NCBI RefSeq assembly: GCF_963378095.1
Contig: NZ_OY726397.1
Location: 4,092,001-4,156,000 of the forward strand
Direction: 5' to 3'
Length of the DNA: 64,000 nt
From: Mycolicibacterium sp. MU0053
Lineage (GTDB): Bacteria; Actinomycetota; Actinomycetes; Mycobacteriales; Mycobacteriaceae
Of the stretch, positions 27,425 to 37,046 are shown in pieces. Position 1 is the first letter of the stretch. Each line of letters begins with the position of its first letter. The translations under genes and the position numbers were made by a program. Under the pieces are notes generated by a model. The model did not search any database. It was given only the letters and a program-made list of their open reading frames with translations, and was not told where the DNA came from.

Positions 27425-29218
27425 TCAGCGGCCCGGCCAGCGGGCATCGACGATATCGAGCGCATTGGGCAGCCGCGAGCGGTACCGCAGCCGGTCGGCG
27501 GCCTTGAACGGCCCCCACCACGGTGCCTGGAACAGCGGCACGATCTTGACGGCCGGCCCCGAGTAGCCCGAGGCGATCAACACCCCGTTGGCGGCTTGAC
27601 GGCCGCCCTCGTTGGCGCCCTCCATCGTGGTGACGTTCTGATCGGTCTTGACCCAGTCGCCGGCCAGGAACAGATTGTCCACCGCCGTCACCGACGCCGG
27701 CCGACGGGCCCAGGAGCCCGGGTCCTGGATGAACAGCGGCTCGTCGTTGACGATGCCGGGCGTCCCCGGGTTGATGATCGCAGGGTCGAGCATCCAAGAA
27801 TGCAGCATGCGGTCGGTGACGACGATGCCGGTGTCGTTGAGGTGGGCCTTGATCTGTTTCCAGGCCTCGGCCGCGATCTCCGGCGCGGTGCACGCTTTGG
27901 CGCTCTTGCCGTTGAAGTTGCCGGGTGTGGTCCAGTCCGAGATGATCGCCGACAGACAGTCTTTGACGGTCCCGTCGCCGTATCCCGTCAGGGGCCGCCG
28001 CCAGAATTGGGCCTGGCTGATGGAGGTCATGCCCCAACCCGAGTCGACATAGTTCACGTGCCCCTTGGTGACATCGACGCGCTCACGAAGGTAGAACATC
28101 AGCCCGTTCATCCATTCGGTGCGCAGCCGCGCCACGTTGGCCAGGCCGGGGTCTGCCGCCAGCAGGTCGGGGGTCAGCACCGCGGCGAGCTTCTCGCAGG
28201 GCAATGCGGAGATGTACCAATCCGCGTGCACCGGTTGGGGAACGCCGTTGCCGCCCGCCACCGTGGCCGCGGTGATGTGTCGCCCGTCGGTGGAAAAACC
28301 GGTGAGGGCCTGACCGACCCGGAAGTCCACACCCTTGGAGCGCAGGTGGGCAACCCACGGGTCGATCCACTGCGAGCTGGTCGGACCGTTGAGCACCCGG
28401 TCGAAGCCCTTGTTGTCGATGTCGTTGCCCAACAGCAGGATCGACCACACCGACGCCTCCCCTACCAGTCCGATCGAATGCGCGCTGGCATCCCGGGATT
28501 TGGAGGCCGCCAGGTTGCGGATGATGCCGTCGGCGAGGTACCGGTTGTACTCCTTGGAGGCGCGGTCGGCGCCGATGTAGCGTTCCCAGGTCATGTTGTC
28601 CCACTGACCGATCTTGCGTTCGTCACAGCTGGTGACGTAGACCGCGAGCTTCTGGGCGGCATACGCCGCTTCGTGCAGCGGCAGCCGCAGCAACGTCTGG
28701 AACACCGCGGTCAGGGATTCGATGAACGCCTTGGGAGTGATCGGATTCGGCAGCGTCGGCAGCGGAAACGGCAGCGGGATCGTCAGATCCGCCCGGCCCA
28801 GACCGGAGTGCAGATAGGCGGTGGCCCGGGTGAGGTTCTGCCACACCCCGTGGGAGTTGCCGGCGAACGGGATCCGCCGCATCGTATCGGTGACGTTGCG
28901 ATAGAAGCCCGGGAAGAACCGGAAGCCGTGCTCACCGGGCAGCGGGGTGGCACCGGAATTCGGCGCCGGTATTGATCGGGCCTTGCCGCCGAGCGACTTT
29001 CGTTCATAGATCGTCACCGCGTAGCCGCGATCCACCAGTTCGTGGGCCGCCGTCAGACCGGCTACTCCCGCGCCGAAGATAGCCACCGTCCGGCCCGCGG
29101 CCCGGGCCGTGCGGATCGGAGCAAGCGAGGCCAACATGGTCGCCGCCGCACCGGCGGCCGCCGCATTCTGCAGAAATCCCCGCCGAGACATCCGGTGACT
29201 GTCGGTACGTTCTGGCAT
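27425..29218 (-). CDS. Tat-exported FAD oxidoreductase, phytoene-desaturase / HpnE-like
   Basis: 597 aa. A twin-arginine signal (SRRGFLQ, then an Ala-rich core ending TARA) is followed by the FAD motif IFGAGVAGLTAAHEL and the phytoene-desaturase-type GGKARS and EHGFRFFPGFYRN. The C-terminus has the LAGDWV motif followed by MEGANEGGRQAANG, the FAD-binding end of amine oxidase and carotenoid desaturase families. Export by Tat implies a folded flavoprotein acting in the cell envelope, unusual for this group. Substrate is unknown; isoprenoid or sterol-like lipid is inferred from fold and neighbours. Confidence 0.7.
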   Translation of the reverse strand: MPERTDSHRMSRRGFLQNAAAAGAAATMLASLAPIRTARAAGRTVAIFGAGVAGLTAAHELVDRGYAVTIYERKSLGGKARSIPAPNSGATPLPGEHGFRFFPGFYRNVTDTMRRIPFAGNSHGVWQNLTRATAYLHSGLGRADLTIPLPFPLPTLPNPITPKAFIESLTAVFQTLLRLPLHEAAYAAQKLAVYVTSCDERKIGQWDNMTWERYIGADRASKEYNRYLADGIIRNLAASKSRDASAHSIGLVGEASVWSILLLGNDIDNKGFDRVLNGPTSSQWIDPWVAHLRSKGVDFRVGQALTGFSTDGRHITAATVAGGNGVPQPVHADWYISALPCEKLAAVLTPDLLAADPGLANVARLRTEWMNGLMFYLRERVDVTKGHVNYVDSGWGMTSISQAQFWRRPLTGYGDGTVKDCLSAIISDWTTPGNFNGKSAKACTAPEIAAEAWKQIKAHLNDTGIVVTDRMLHSWMLDPAIINPGTPGIVNDEPLFIQDPGSWARRPASVTAVDNLFLAGDWVKTDQNVTTMEGANEGGRQAANGVLIASGYSGPAVKIVPLFQAPWWGPFKAADRLRYRSRLPNALDIVDARWPGR

Positions 29219-29248
29219 TCCCCACCCCCACGCTGGGACCACGATCCG

Positions 29249-30496
29249 TCAAGCAGACAAGTTAACCGCGATTCCGTCGGTTTCGGGGATTTCGCTCGGC
29301 GTGTCGGCGGATCCGAACAGGGTGGCCCGCACCAGCGTGCGGACCCAGGTGCGGGCCTGCTCCGAGTCGGCAGGGCCGTCGTGGCCCATCAGGCGTCCGA
29401 TGTCGATTACCACGGCGAAGCCACCGTGCACGACGAAATGCGCCTCGGCCATGCCGAATTCCGGCTGCACTCCGGTCACCAGCTGCGCCCAGGCCTCGAC
29501 GGTCGCGCGCTGAATGTTGCGCAACACCTTCTGATCGGCGGGCGCCAGGTTGGTCCGCTCGGTGTGATAGACGTGGGCGAGTTCGGGATTATCGAACGAC
29601 CTCGCGATATAGGCCTCGATCAGCCGGCTCAACGCCCGGTCCGGATCCGTCTCGGCGGCAAGGGTATTGGCGACGTCGGCGGAAACCCGGTCGGCGGCCC
29701 GGCGAAAAGACGCCGCCAGAATGTCGGCCTTACCGACGAAGTACCGGTAGATGCCCGAAGCCGGCATCCCGACCGCGGCGGCGATGTCCTCCACACCGGT
29801 CTGGTGGTACCCCCGTCCGTGGAACAGGATCAGCGACGCGCGCAGCACCTCCTCGTACCGGCCCGCACTCACCTCCCCCGGGGCGGCCACGATGGCCTGC
29901 GAGATCCCCTGCGGCAGTTCGGCACTGAGCACAGCGACGGCCCGGTCGAGCAACAGCGTGCGAATCTGCGCGTGGCCGAGTTGCGCGTGATGGTCGGCGA
30001 CCGACCCGATCACGCTAAGCGCTGCCGCCGACAGCGTCCAGCGCTGCGGGCTGGTGAGGTCGGGGCGCAGCTCGCGCAACGGCAGCTGGATCCGGCGGTT
30101 GACCAGCTTCAGCTGATCCATGAGCAGCCGGCGGTCGTCGTCGCTCAGATACCTGGCCTGGCGCCGGTAGAGCCCACCCGAGCTGCGGTTCGTCAGCGCC
30201 GTATCGATGAGCGCCCCGAGGATCCGCTCGCGTAACTGCACTGGATCATCGCCCGCGGGCGTCGTCTCGACGAACTCGGTACAGTCGGCCAGCTGAGCCC
30301 CCAGCGCCAGGACCGCATCCCGGAACAGCTGGTACTTGCCGGCGGCGTGGCGGTACAGCGCCGTCGCCGAGATGCCGACGCGGGCGGCGATGTCGTCCAT
30401 GCTCACCGCGTGGTAGCCCGACTCCCCGAAGGCCTCGGCCGCCGCGCGGGCAATCTGAGCCTTGCGGTTTCGGGGACGCCTACGCACCGAGGACAT
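29249..30496 (-). CDS. Double TetR-family regulator, Mce3R-like
   Basis: 415 aa with two complete TetR DNA-binding domains in tandem. The first is near residues 14-65 (AFGESGYHAVSMDDIAARVG, then TALYRHAAGK) and the second near residues 205-255 (LFHGRGYHQTGVEDIAAAVG, then SGIYRYFVGK). Mce3R of M. tuberculosis (about 406 aa) has the same rare arrangement and represses the divergent mce3 operon. Here the gene is likewise divergent from mce operon 2. The ATG at 30496 was chosen; an extension to 30661 runs through the promoter region. Confidence 0.8.
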   Translation of the reverse strand: MSSVRRRPRNRKAQIARAAAEAFGESGYHAVSMDDIAARVGISATALYRHAAGKYQLFRDAVLALGAQLADCTEFVETTPAGDDPVQLRERILGALIDTALTNRSSGGLYRRQARYLSDDDRRLLMDQLKLVNRRIQLPLRELRPDLTSPQRWTLSAAALSVIGSVADHHAQLGHAQIRTLLLDRAVAVLSAELPQGISQAIVAAPGEVSAGRYEEVLRASLILFHGRGYHQTGVEDIAAAVGMPASGIYRYFVGKADILAASFRRAADRVSADVANTLAAETDPDRALSRLIEAYIARSFDNPELAHVYHTERTNLAPADQKVLRNIQRATVEAWAQLVTGVQPEFGMAEAHFVVHGGFAVVIDIGRLMGHDGPADSEQARTWVRTLVRATLFGSADTPSEIPETDGIAVNLSA

Positions 30497-30780
30497 GGCC
30501 GATACGGTAACGCACCGGCGACCGTGGCGTGCGACCGCACAGTGGGAATTCATCACAACATCACGGTGCGTGTCCACACTCGTGCATATGCGAATATAGC
30601 TGCTCGGCAGGATCATAGCGGCGTAACCGGCGCTATTCTCGACGTCCCGTTCGACCACCATCAGCGCGAACGATCATTAACTTAGTGCTTGCGCACGCAT
30701 CTCAGCTGTGCCATGCTCCACACGACCGGGGGGTCGGGAACTGCATCCCCGGACGACGCGACCAGACCGGGAAGGACGCC
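30497..30780. promoter_or_regulatory. Divergent control region of the double-TetR gene and mce operon 2
   Basis: 284 bp without a gene. Inverted repeats are CGTTCG-N13-CGAACG at 30648-30672, GTGT-N2-ACAC at 30570-30579 and the 8-bp palindrome GCATATGC at 30584-30591. Any could serve the double-TetR regulator. GGGAAGGACG at the right end is the ribosome site of yrbE A. No KstR-type motif is present. Confidence 0.5.
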
Positions 30781-31593
30781 ATGACCTACGAGCTGCCGGT
30801 CACCAAGGGCCCGGTGCGCGACCTCATGGTGCAGGCCGGTTACATCCTGGGATTCTCGGTGCAGGCACTCCTGAACGTCGGGACCGCGGTGGTCCGCCGA
30901 CGGTTGGCGGTCGACGAGCTGGTGACCCAGACGCTGTTCATCGGCCGGGTGTGCACCGGACCGGCGCTGCTGCTGATGATGCCGATCGGCGTCTTCATCG
31001 CGGTCTCGGTCGGTGAGCTGGCCGGCCGGATCGGGGCCGGCGGCTACTCGGGCGCGGTGGTGGCGTTCATCGTCGTAGGTCAGGCCGCCGCCCTGGTGTG
31101 CGCGTTGATGATGGCCGGCGTTGCGGGATCAGCGATCTGCACCGACCTGGGGTCGCGAAAGATCCGCGAGGAGGTCGACGCCATGGAGGTCATGGGCCTC
31201 GACGTGATCGAACGCCTGGTGGCACCGCGGCTGATCGCGGCCGTGATCGTCTCCGTCGCGCTGTGCGCGATGGTCACCTTCGCCGGCGTGCTGGCCTGCT
31301 ACGCGTACCACATCGCGGTCCAGCAACTACCCGCCGGCAGCTTCCTGGCGACCTTCAGTCAGTACGGCCGGGTCTCGGACTTCACTATGGCGCTCATCAA
31401 GGCCGCGGTGTTCGGTCTGACCGCGACGTTGGTGGCGACCTTCAAGGGTTTGCACGCCAAGGGGGGACCGCGCGGTGTCGCCGACTCGGTCAACGAGGCC
31501 GTGGTGCTGGCCTTCGCGCTGGTGTTCATCCTCAACACCATCCTGTCCGCGCTCTACACGGTGGTGGTGCCGGCGGTGGGCAGCTACCGATGA
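30781..31593 (+). CDS. YrbE A permease subunit of mce operon 2
   Basis: 270 aa, first gene of the second mce operon. The permease loop DLGSRKIREEVDAMEVMGLD is intact near residue 125, and the C-terminal block GGPRGVADSVNEAVV matches YrbE A. Five to six hydrophobic segments are visible. Unlike its counterpart in operon 1 the 5' end is in frame, with GGGAAGGACG before the ATG at 30781. It overlaps yrbE B by 4 bp (ATGA). Confidence 0.92.
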   Translation: MTYELPVTKGPVRDLMVQAGYILGFSVQALLNVGTAVVRRRLAVDELVTQTLFIGRVCTGPALLLMMPIGVFIAVSVGELAGRIGAGGYSGAVVAFIVVGQAAALVCALMMAGVAGSAICTDLGSRKIREEVDAMEVMGLDVIERLVAPRLIAAVIVSVALCAMVTFAGVLACYAYHIAVQQLPAGSFLATFSQYGRVSDFTMALIKAAVFGLTATLVATFKGLHAKGGPRGVADSVNEAVVLAFALVFILNTILSALYTVVVPAVGSYR

Positions 31594-32447
31594 CCGCCCT
31601 GACCAGCTCAGCTCCGCTGCATCGCGTGGCCCAGCCCGCCACCGCCGGCTACCACGGCCTCGCCGTCATCGGCCAACACGTCAGCTTCTACGGCAAGGTC
31701 CTGAGCTCGCTGCCGTATGCCCTGGTCCGGTACCGCAAGCACACGCTGGGCCAGATCGGCGAGGTCACGTTCGGCAACAGTTCGCTGCTGTCCGGCGGCG
31801 GGACCATCGGCATCGTCTTCGCGATGTCGCTGGCCGCGGCCATGATGCTGGGGGTCGAGACCCAGCGCGGCCTGGATCTGGTGGGCATGAACACGCTCTC
31901 GGGCATGCTCGCGGCGATCGCGAACACCCGCGAACTGGCACCGGTCGTCGTCGCAATCGCGTTGGCCGCCAAGGTGGGAACGGGATTCACCGCCCAGATC
32001 GGCGCAATGCGGATCTCCGATGAGATCGACGCCCTCGACGCGATGGCGCTGCGGTCCATCCCGTTCCTGGTGGGCACCCGGGTCATCGCCGCGGTGGTCT
32101 GCGTCATCCCGATCTACATGATCGGGCTGCTGGCCAGCTACCTGTCCACCCGCACCGTGGTGGTGTTCTTCAACGGTGCCTCCCCGGGCACCTACGACTA
32201 CTTCTTCCATTTGGCGCTGAGCCCGCAGGACCTGTTGTATTCGGGCATCAAGGCCGTCGTCTTCGCCGTCGTCGTCGCCCTGGTGCACTGCACCTACGGC
32301 TACTTCGCCACCGGCGGTCCCGAGGGCGTCGGTCAGGCGGCCGGACGTGCGTTGCGCACCGCGATCCTGGCCATCGGCATGCTCGACGTCCTGCTGACGT
32401 TCGCGCTGTGGGGGCTGGTCCCCGAGATCCCCGGGATGGGGATGTAA
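31590..32447 (+). CDS. YrbE B permease subunit of mce operon 2
   Basis: 285 aa. The loop IGAMRISDEIDALDAMALRS near residue 140 and the FATGGPEGVGQAAGRALR block near the C-terminus identify it. It begins inside the yrbE A stop (ATGA) and its TAA abuts the mceA ATG. Together the YrbE pair forms the inner-membrane part of the transporter. Confidence 0.92.
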   Translation: MTALTSSAPLHRVAQPATAGYHGLAVIGQHVSFYGKVLSSLPYALVRYRKHTLGQIGEVTFGNSSLLSGGGTIGIVFAMSLAAAMMLGVETQRGLDLVGMNTLSGMLAAIANTRELAPVVVAIALAAKVGTGFTAQIGAMRISDEIDALDAMALRSIPFLVGTRVIAAVVCVIPIYMIGLLASYLSTRTVVVFFNGASPGTYDYFFHLALSPQDLLYSGIKAVVFAVVVALVHCTYGYFATGGPEGVGQAAGRALRTAILAIGMLDVLLTFALWGLVPEIPGMGM

Positions 32448-33842
32448 ATGCGCATCCCACGAAAAAGACGGCGCCGCAGGTCCTTTCTGCCCGGTCGGCC
32501 GTGGCTGGCGGTCCGCGGGTTGATCGCGGTGGTGGCCGCCGGGGCCATCGCGGCCGTTCTCGTCGGCCGCGCCACCGGCAGCCTCGATCCCACCGGCGAC
32601 GTCTTCGTGGGCGTCCCGGTCTCGGCCGGCCTGATCAGCACCGCCGCCCCGGTGCGCTACCACGGTGTCAACGTCGGACGGATCGCCGAGATCGAGTCCG
32701 GCACCCAGACCTCGCGGGTCCGTCTTGCCATCGACCGGGATTCGCTGCCGCTGATCCCGGACACGGTGGTCGCCCGGATTGTGCCCCGCACCTTCTTCGG
32801 CGACATCTACCTGCAGTTGGCCGACGACCCCGGCGGGCGCACCGGCAAACCGCTGGGCACCGGGGCCACCATCTCGATCGACGACAGCGACGACGCCATG
32901 GCGCTCTATGACGTCTTCACCAAGATCGTCGACGTCTTCAGCACCATCAAGCCCGAGAAGATGCAGACCGCGCTCACCGCGATCAGCCAGGCGCTGCGCC
33001 ACCGGGGCACCGAAATCGGTTTTACGATCGACAATCTCAGAGACGTCTCGGCCCTGCTGACCCCCACCGTGGTCCAATTCCTGGACACCACCCCGCAGTT
33101 CCGCGATGTGATGGCGGCCCTGCACACCGCGACACCCGACATCCTGACCACGTTGTCGGCCGCCACCAACGTGTCCAATCGGCTGGCCGACGACAGCGCC
33201 GCGTTCGGCTCCGCGCTCAGCGAGATGGCCGGCCTCGGTTCGCTGCTCACCGGGTTCTTCGCCGACCACCGGGACCAGTTCATCACCGTCCTCGACGCCG
33301 CCGGCAAGGTACTGGCCACCACGGCGGCCCACCCCGAGGGGTTGGTCGAGACGCTGGTGGGTGCCCGTGATTTCGGCGCGGCCGGCAGCAAGGTGTTCGC
33401 CACCGGCAAGTTCAGCATCACCGCGGTCGCGACGTTCGCCGGGCCGATGCCCTACACGGCCGCCGACTGCCCGGTGTACGGGACCAGCTACGGCGCGCAC
33501 TGCGCCGAGGCCGACCCGTTCAACCCGGTCCCGACGATGCCGCTGGAGGTTCCGTTGCCGGACTCGGTGGACCTGAAAACACCCGCGCCCGTGGTGTTCC
33601 TCCCGGAGGGCCAGCCCAGCGGCGGCGCTGCGCCCCCGCCGCCGGGACCCGCGCCGCACTTCCCCGCCGAAGCCGCACCGGCCGCCGCGATCGCCGGCGG
33701 CGCCGCCGAGGCCCACGCCCTGGGCGTGCTGCAGAACGAGGTGCTCGGCCGCGGCGCGCGCGACGGCACCCCCGAGCCGAACATCGCCACCGTGATGATG
33801 CTCGGCCCGTTGGTGCGCGGCACGGCGGTGCAGGTGTCATGA
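32448..33842 (+). CDS. MceA, mce operon 2
   Basis: 464 aa. The N-terminus is strongly basic (RKRRRRR) before one membrane anchor (residues about 27-45). The MCE domain contains ISTAAPVRYHGVNVGRIAEI. The C-terminus is Pro/Ala-rich and ends with the MLGPLVRGTAV motif shared with MceA of operon 1. Three cysteines are visible, two of them in DCPVYGTSYGAHCAE. It is the first of six tube subunits and starts directly after yrbE B. Confidence 0.88.
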   Translation: MRIPRKRRRRRSFLPGRPWLAVRGLIAVVAAGAIAAVLVGRATGSLDPTGDVFVGVPVSAGLISTAAPVRYHGVNVGRIAEIESGTQTSRVRLAIDRDSLPLIPDTVVARIVPRTFFGDIYLQLADDPGGRTGKPLGTGATISIDDSDDAMALYDVFTKIVDVFSTIKPEKMQTALTAISQALRHRGTEIGFTIDNLRDVSALLTPTVVQFLDTTPQFRDVMAALHTATPDILTTLSAATNVSNRLADDSAAFGSALSEMAGLGSLLTGFFADHRDQFITVLDAAGKVLATTAAHPEGLVETLVGARDFGAAGSKVFATGKFSITAVATFAGPMPYTAADCPVYGTSYGAHCAEADPFNPVPTMPLEVPLPDSVDLKTPAPVVFLPEGQPSGGAAPPPPGPAPHFPAEAAPAAAIAGGAAEAHALGVLQNEVLGRGARDGTPEPNIATVMMLGPLVRGTAVQVS

Positions 33843-34885
33843 CCGTGCGTTGGCAGGCCTGGGCCAAGGTGGGCGCATTCTGCGCCGCCGGGTTGATGAG
33901 CGGATTGCTGGTGGTCAACACATTGTCGGTGCCGGTGCGCGGCAAGACCACGCACTACGTCGCGCAGTTCAGCAGCATCGAAGGCCTCAGCGTCGGCAAC
34001 CCGGTGACCATGAACGGGATTCGGATCGGCCGCGTCGACTCGATCCGCTTCGCCGACAACGGCCAGGGCACCAGCCGCGCCGACGTCGGGCTGGAGGTCA
34101 AATCCCGCTACGCGCTGACCACCGACGTCACCGCCGCGGTGCGCTACGGCGACATGCTCGGCGCCCGCTACGTCGCGCTGTCCGACCCAACCGGAACCGT
34201 GCTGGAGCTGTCCACCGGGGAGCCACGACAGCTGCTGGCGGCCGGCGGTGTGATCCCGCTGACGGCCACCTCCCCCGCCGTCGACCTGACCGCGCTGCTC
34301 AACGGATTCAAGCCGCTGTTCGACGCCCTCGAGCCCCAGCAGGTGAACACGATCACCCGCGGCTTCGCCGAAACCTTCGGCGGCCAAACCCAGACGGTCA
34401 CGACGCTGCTGGCGCAGATCGCGACCATGACCGCCGCCATGGACCACAACGAGCAGATCTTCACCGCGCTGATCGACAACGTCTCGGCGCTGATGAGTTC
34501 GGTCCACGCCCGCCAACCGCAACTATCCGAAATGCTCGACGGGCTCGAGCGGCTGACAGCGACGGTCACCGGGCCCAACGGCCAACTCGAACTGCTGCTC
34601 GACCAGGGCAACGCGGTATTGGCCACCCTCGCCAACACCGTCACGCAGTCCTCGGTCGCCTACGGCGACGCCGTCACCGACCTGAACGCCATGCTGGGCA
34701 CCTGGACCGACAACACCGGCGAGTTCCAGGCGCTCGTCGAAAAGCTGCCGCAGTTCGCCGACTCCATCAACCGCGCCAGCAGCTACGGCGGTTTCGTCAG
34801 CCTCTACCTGTGCAACTTCACGCTGAAGATCGCCAAGCATGAGGCGAACATCTTCGGACGCCGGCATACGGAGGTGTGCCGGTGA
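33839..34885 (+). CDS. MceB, mce operon 2
   Basis: 348 aa. The N-terminal anchor is VGAFCAAGLMSGLLVVNTL and the MCE domain contains LSVGNPVTMNGIRIGRV. A helical region of about 200 residues follows, with a C-terminal LYLCNFTLKIAKHEANIF block. The ATG overlaps the mceA stop (ATGA). It is part of the hetero-hexameric Mce tube. Confidence 0.88.
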   Translation: MTVRWQAWAKVGAFCAAGLMSGLLVVNTLSVPVRGKTTHYVAQFSSIEGLSVGNPVTMNGIRIGRVDSIRFADNGQGTSRADVGLEVKSRYALTTDVTAAVRYGDMLGARYVALSDPTGTVLELSTGEPRQLLAAGGVIPLTATSPAVDLTALLNGFKPLFDALEPQQVNTITRGFAETFGGQTQTVTTLLAQIATMTAAMDHNEQIFTALIDNVSALMSSVHARQPQLSEMLDGLERLTATVTGPNGQLELLLDQGNAVLATLANTVTQSSVAYGDAVTDLNAMLGTWTDNTGEFQALVEKLPQFADSINRASSYGGFVSLYLCNFTLKIAKHEANIFGRRHTEVCR

Positions 34886-35937
34886 TGTTCCTGGTCAAGC
34901 TGATCGACCTGCTCGTCGGCGCGGTGCTGTTCCTACTGAAGAAGGACCGCGGACACAATCCGACGATTCCGTTGACCCTCGGGGCGCTCGGCACCCTCGG
35001 TCTGATCGCGCTGACGCTGGTGACGATCGCGCTGCCCCGCACCTGGTATCAGGTACGCACCGACGCGTTCACCGCCGAGATGGCCAACGCCAGCGGACTG
35101 ACCGGCGGCGACCCGGTGTACGTCGCGGGGGTGCCGGCCGGGCGAGTCGAACGCGTCAACCTCGCCGGCGACCACGTCCGGGTCGACTTCCGCCTCGACA
35201 GTGCCCAACCCCTGGGCAACCAGACCACAGCGACGGTGCGGCTCCGCACCGTGCTGGGCAAGCGCTTCCTCGACGTCATGCCCGCCGGTGTGGTCGATCC
35301 GGCCGCCGGCACCGTGATCCCGTTGTCGCGCACCACGGTTCCCTACAGCCTCGACGAGGTGGGGCGCTCGGCCGAGGCGGCCGCCACCGGCGTCGACCAG
35401 GCGGCGTTGACCGCCGCGATGCGCACCGTGCAGGAGTCGATCCCTACCGACAACACCGACCTGAGTGCCGCGCTGGCCGGGATCGGCAGCGCCAGCGCGG
35501 TATTCGCCGAAAGCGGCGACAAGTTCGACGAACTGCTGCGCATCTCGCGGTCGTTGTCGGCGCTGCTGGTCGAGCAGAACGAGTCGGTGACCAACACCGC
35601 CGCCAACGCCGCGCACATCGTCTCGGCGCTGACCGCCCGCCGAGACGCGCTGAGTCAGATCGTCACCAACCTCAGCGCGCTGCTGCGCGAACTGTCGGTG
35701 GTGTACAGCGAAAAGCAGCCGGAGTTCCGCGAAGTGATCACCAAGCTCAGTGCCGTGACCGCCACCCTGAAGGCCAACGCCTACCACATCGACGAAACGC
35801 TGCGCACCCTGCCGCCGGCAATGCGGTCGGTCACCAACGCCACCGGCAACGGCAATTGGGCCGACGTCAACTCCCCGTCGCTGGTGATGCCGGACAACCT
35901 GCTGTGCGCCTTGAACATCCAGCGGTCGTGCCGATGA
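34885..35937 (+). CDS. MceC, mce operon 2
   Basis: 350 aa from the ATG at 34885 (TGATG with the mceB stop). A GTG at 34882 has better spacing from GGAGG and would give the GTGA overlap seen elsewhere, so the start is uncertain by one codon. The N-terminus is unusual for Mce proteins: two hydrophobic segments (residues about 1-18 and 32-52) separated by KKDRGHNPT. The MCE domain contains LTGGDPVYVAGVPAGRV. The C-terminus ends with LLCALNIQRSCR. Confidence 0.85.
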   Translation: MFLVKLIDLLVGAVLFLLKKDRGHNPTIPLTLGALGTLGLIALTLVTIALPRTWYQVRTDAFTAEMANASGLTGGDPVYVAGVPAGRVERVNLAGDHVRVDFRLDSAQPLGNQTTATVRLRTVLGKRFLDVMPAGVVDPAAGTVIPLSRTTVPYSLDEVGRSAEAAATGVDQAALTAAMRTVQESIPTDNTDLSAALAGIGSASAVFAESGDKFDELLRISRSLSALLVEQNESVTNTAANAAHIVSALTARRDALSQIVTNLSALLRELSVVYSEKQPEFREVITKLSAVTATLKANAYHIDETLRTLPPAMRSVTNATGNGNWADVNSPSLVMPDNLLCALNIQRSCR

Positions 35938-37046
35938 GGTCCCGCAAACGTGCCGTCGCGATGGCCGTCGCAGTCCTGGCCTTCCTGGGCGCCGGCGGGT
36001 GGTACGTGTTCGGCAAAACCGACAACGCCACCACCGTGCATGCCGACTTCAGCTACATCAACGGCATCTACCCGGGCAGCAGCGTCACGGTGCTCGGGGT
36101 GCCGGTCGGTCGGGTCACCGCGGTCAACCCGCAGGGCACCACGGTCCGGGTCTCGATGTCGCTGCCGGCCGAGGTGGAGTTGCCCGCTGAGGTCAACGCC
36201 TACATCATGAGCCCCGCGCTGATCAGCGATCGCAGCGTCGAGCTCGGCCCGGCCTATGGCGGCACCGGCCCGAAATTGCAACCTGAGCAGGTCATCCCGG
36301 CTGACCGCGCCCACGCCCCGATCACCTTCGACAGCATGCTGACCAGTCTCACCACCATGACCGACGCGCTGGGCCCCGACCAGGGCGACCTGAGCCGGCT
36401 GCTGGCCAGCGGCGCCGACCAGTGGCGGGGGCAGGGCAAGCAGTTCAACACCGCGATCCGCAACCTCAGCACGGCCACCGGCGTCGTCGGCGCCCGAGCC
36501 GAGGACATCGACACCGTGGTCGAGAACCTCGGCACCATGATGAGCGCGTTCAACCAGCGCCAGGTCTCGCTCAATGACCTCGTGAGTTCCCTTGGGATGC
36601 TCGGAGACTCGTGGGCGGATCAGAATCTGGACATCACCGGCCCGATGAACGACCTCAAGACCGTGCTGGACCAGGTGAATGCCGTCGTCGCCAATCACAC
36701 CGACGACATGGGCGCCATCGCCGGCAACCTCAACGCCGTCGGCGACATCCTGAACCGGCGTCAGCCCGAACTCGCCGAGTTCATGGACCTGCTGCCGCTG
36801 ATGATGCAGAACCTGTCGGGCACCATCGGTCCGGACCGCCGCGGCCGGATTCGGCTCAACGTATCTTCGGTGCTCACGCAGTTCGCGGACGCGCACAACT
36901 TCTGCGAACGCCACCAATGGCCGATCTGTTCGGGTATCGGCCTGGTCAACCCGATCTCGTTCCCCATCAGCCGTTCCGACCCGCTGGGCATCGTCAGCGC
37001 CGTCACCGGCGTCATCCCCCCGCCGAACCCGGAGCACCCGAGGTGA
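35934..37046 (+). CDS. MceD, mce operon 2
   Basis: 370 aa. The anchor is AMAVAVLAFLGAGGWYVFG, and the MCE domain contains IYPGSSVTVLGVPVGRV. The helical region leads to a C-terminus with two cysteines (NFCERHQWPICSG) and a Pro-rich end. It overlaps mceC (ATGA) and mceE (GTGA). The overall pattern closely matches MceD of operon 1. Confidence 0.88.
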   Translation: MRSRKRAVAMAVAVLAFLGAGGWYVFGKTDNATTVHADFSYINGIYPGSSVTVLGVPVGRVTAVNPQGTTVRVSMSLPAEVELPAEVNAYIMSPALISDRSVELGPAYGGTGPKLQPEQVIPADRAHAPITFDSMLTSLTTMTDALGPDQGDLSRLLASGADQWRGQGKQFNTAIRNLSTATGVVGARAEDIDTVVENLGTMMSAFNQRQVSLNDLVSSLGMLGDSWADQNLDITGPMNDLKTVLDQVNAVVANHTDDMGAIAGNLNAVGDILNRRQPELAEFMDLLPLMMQNLSGTIGPDRRGRIRLNVSSVLTQFADAHNFCERHQWPICSGIGLVNPISFPISRSDPLGIVSAVTGVIPPPNPEHPR

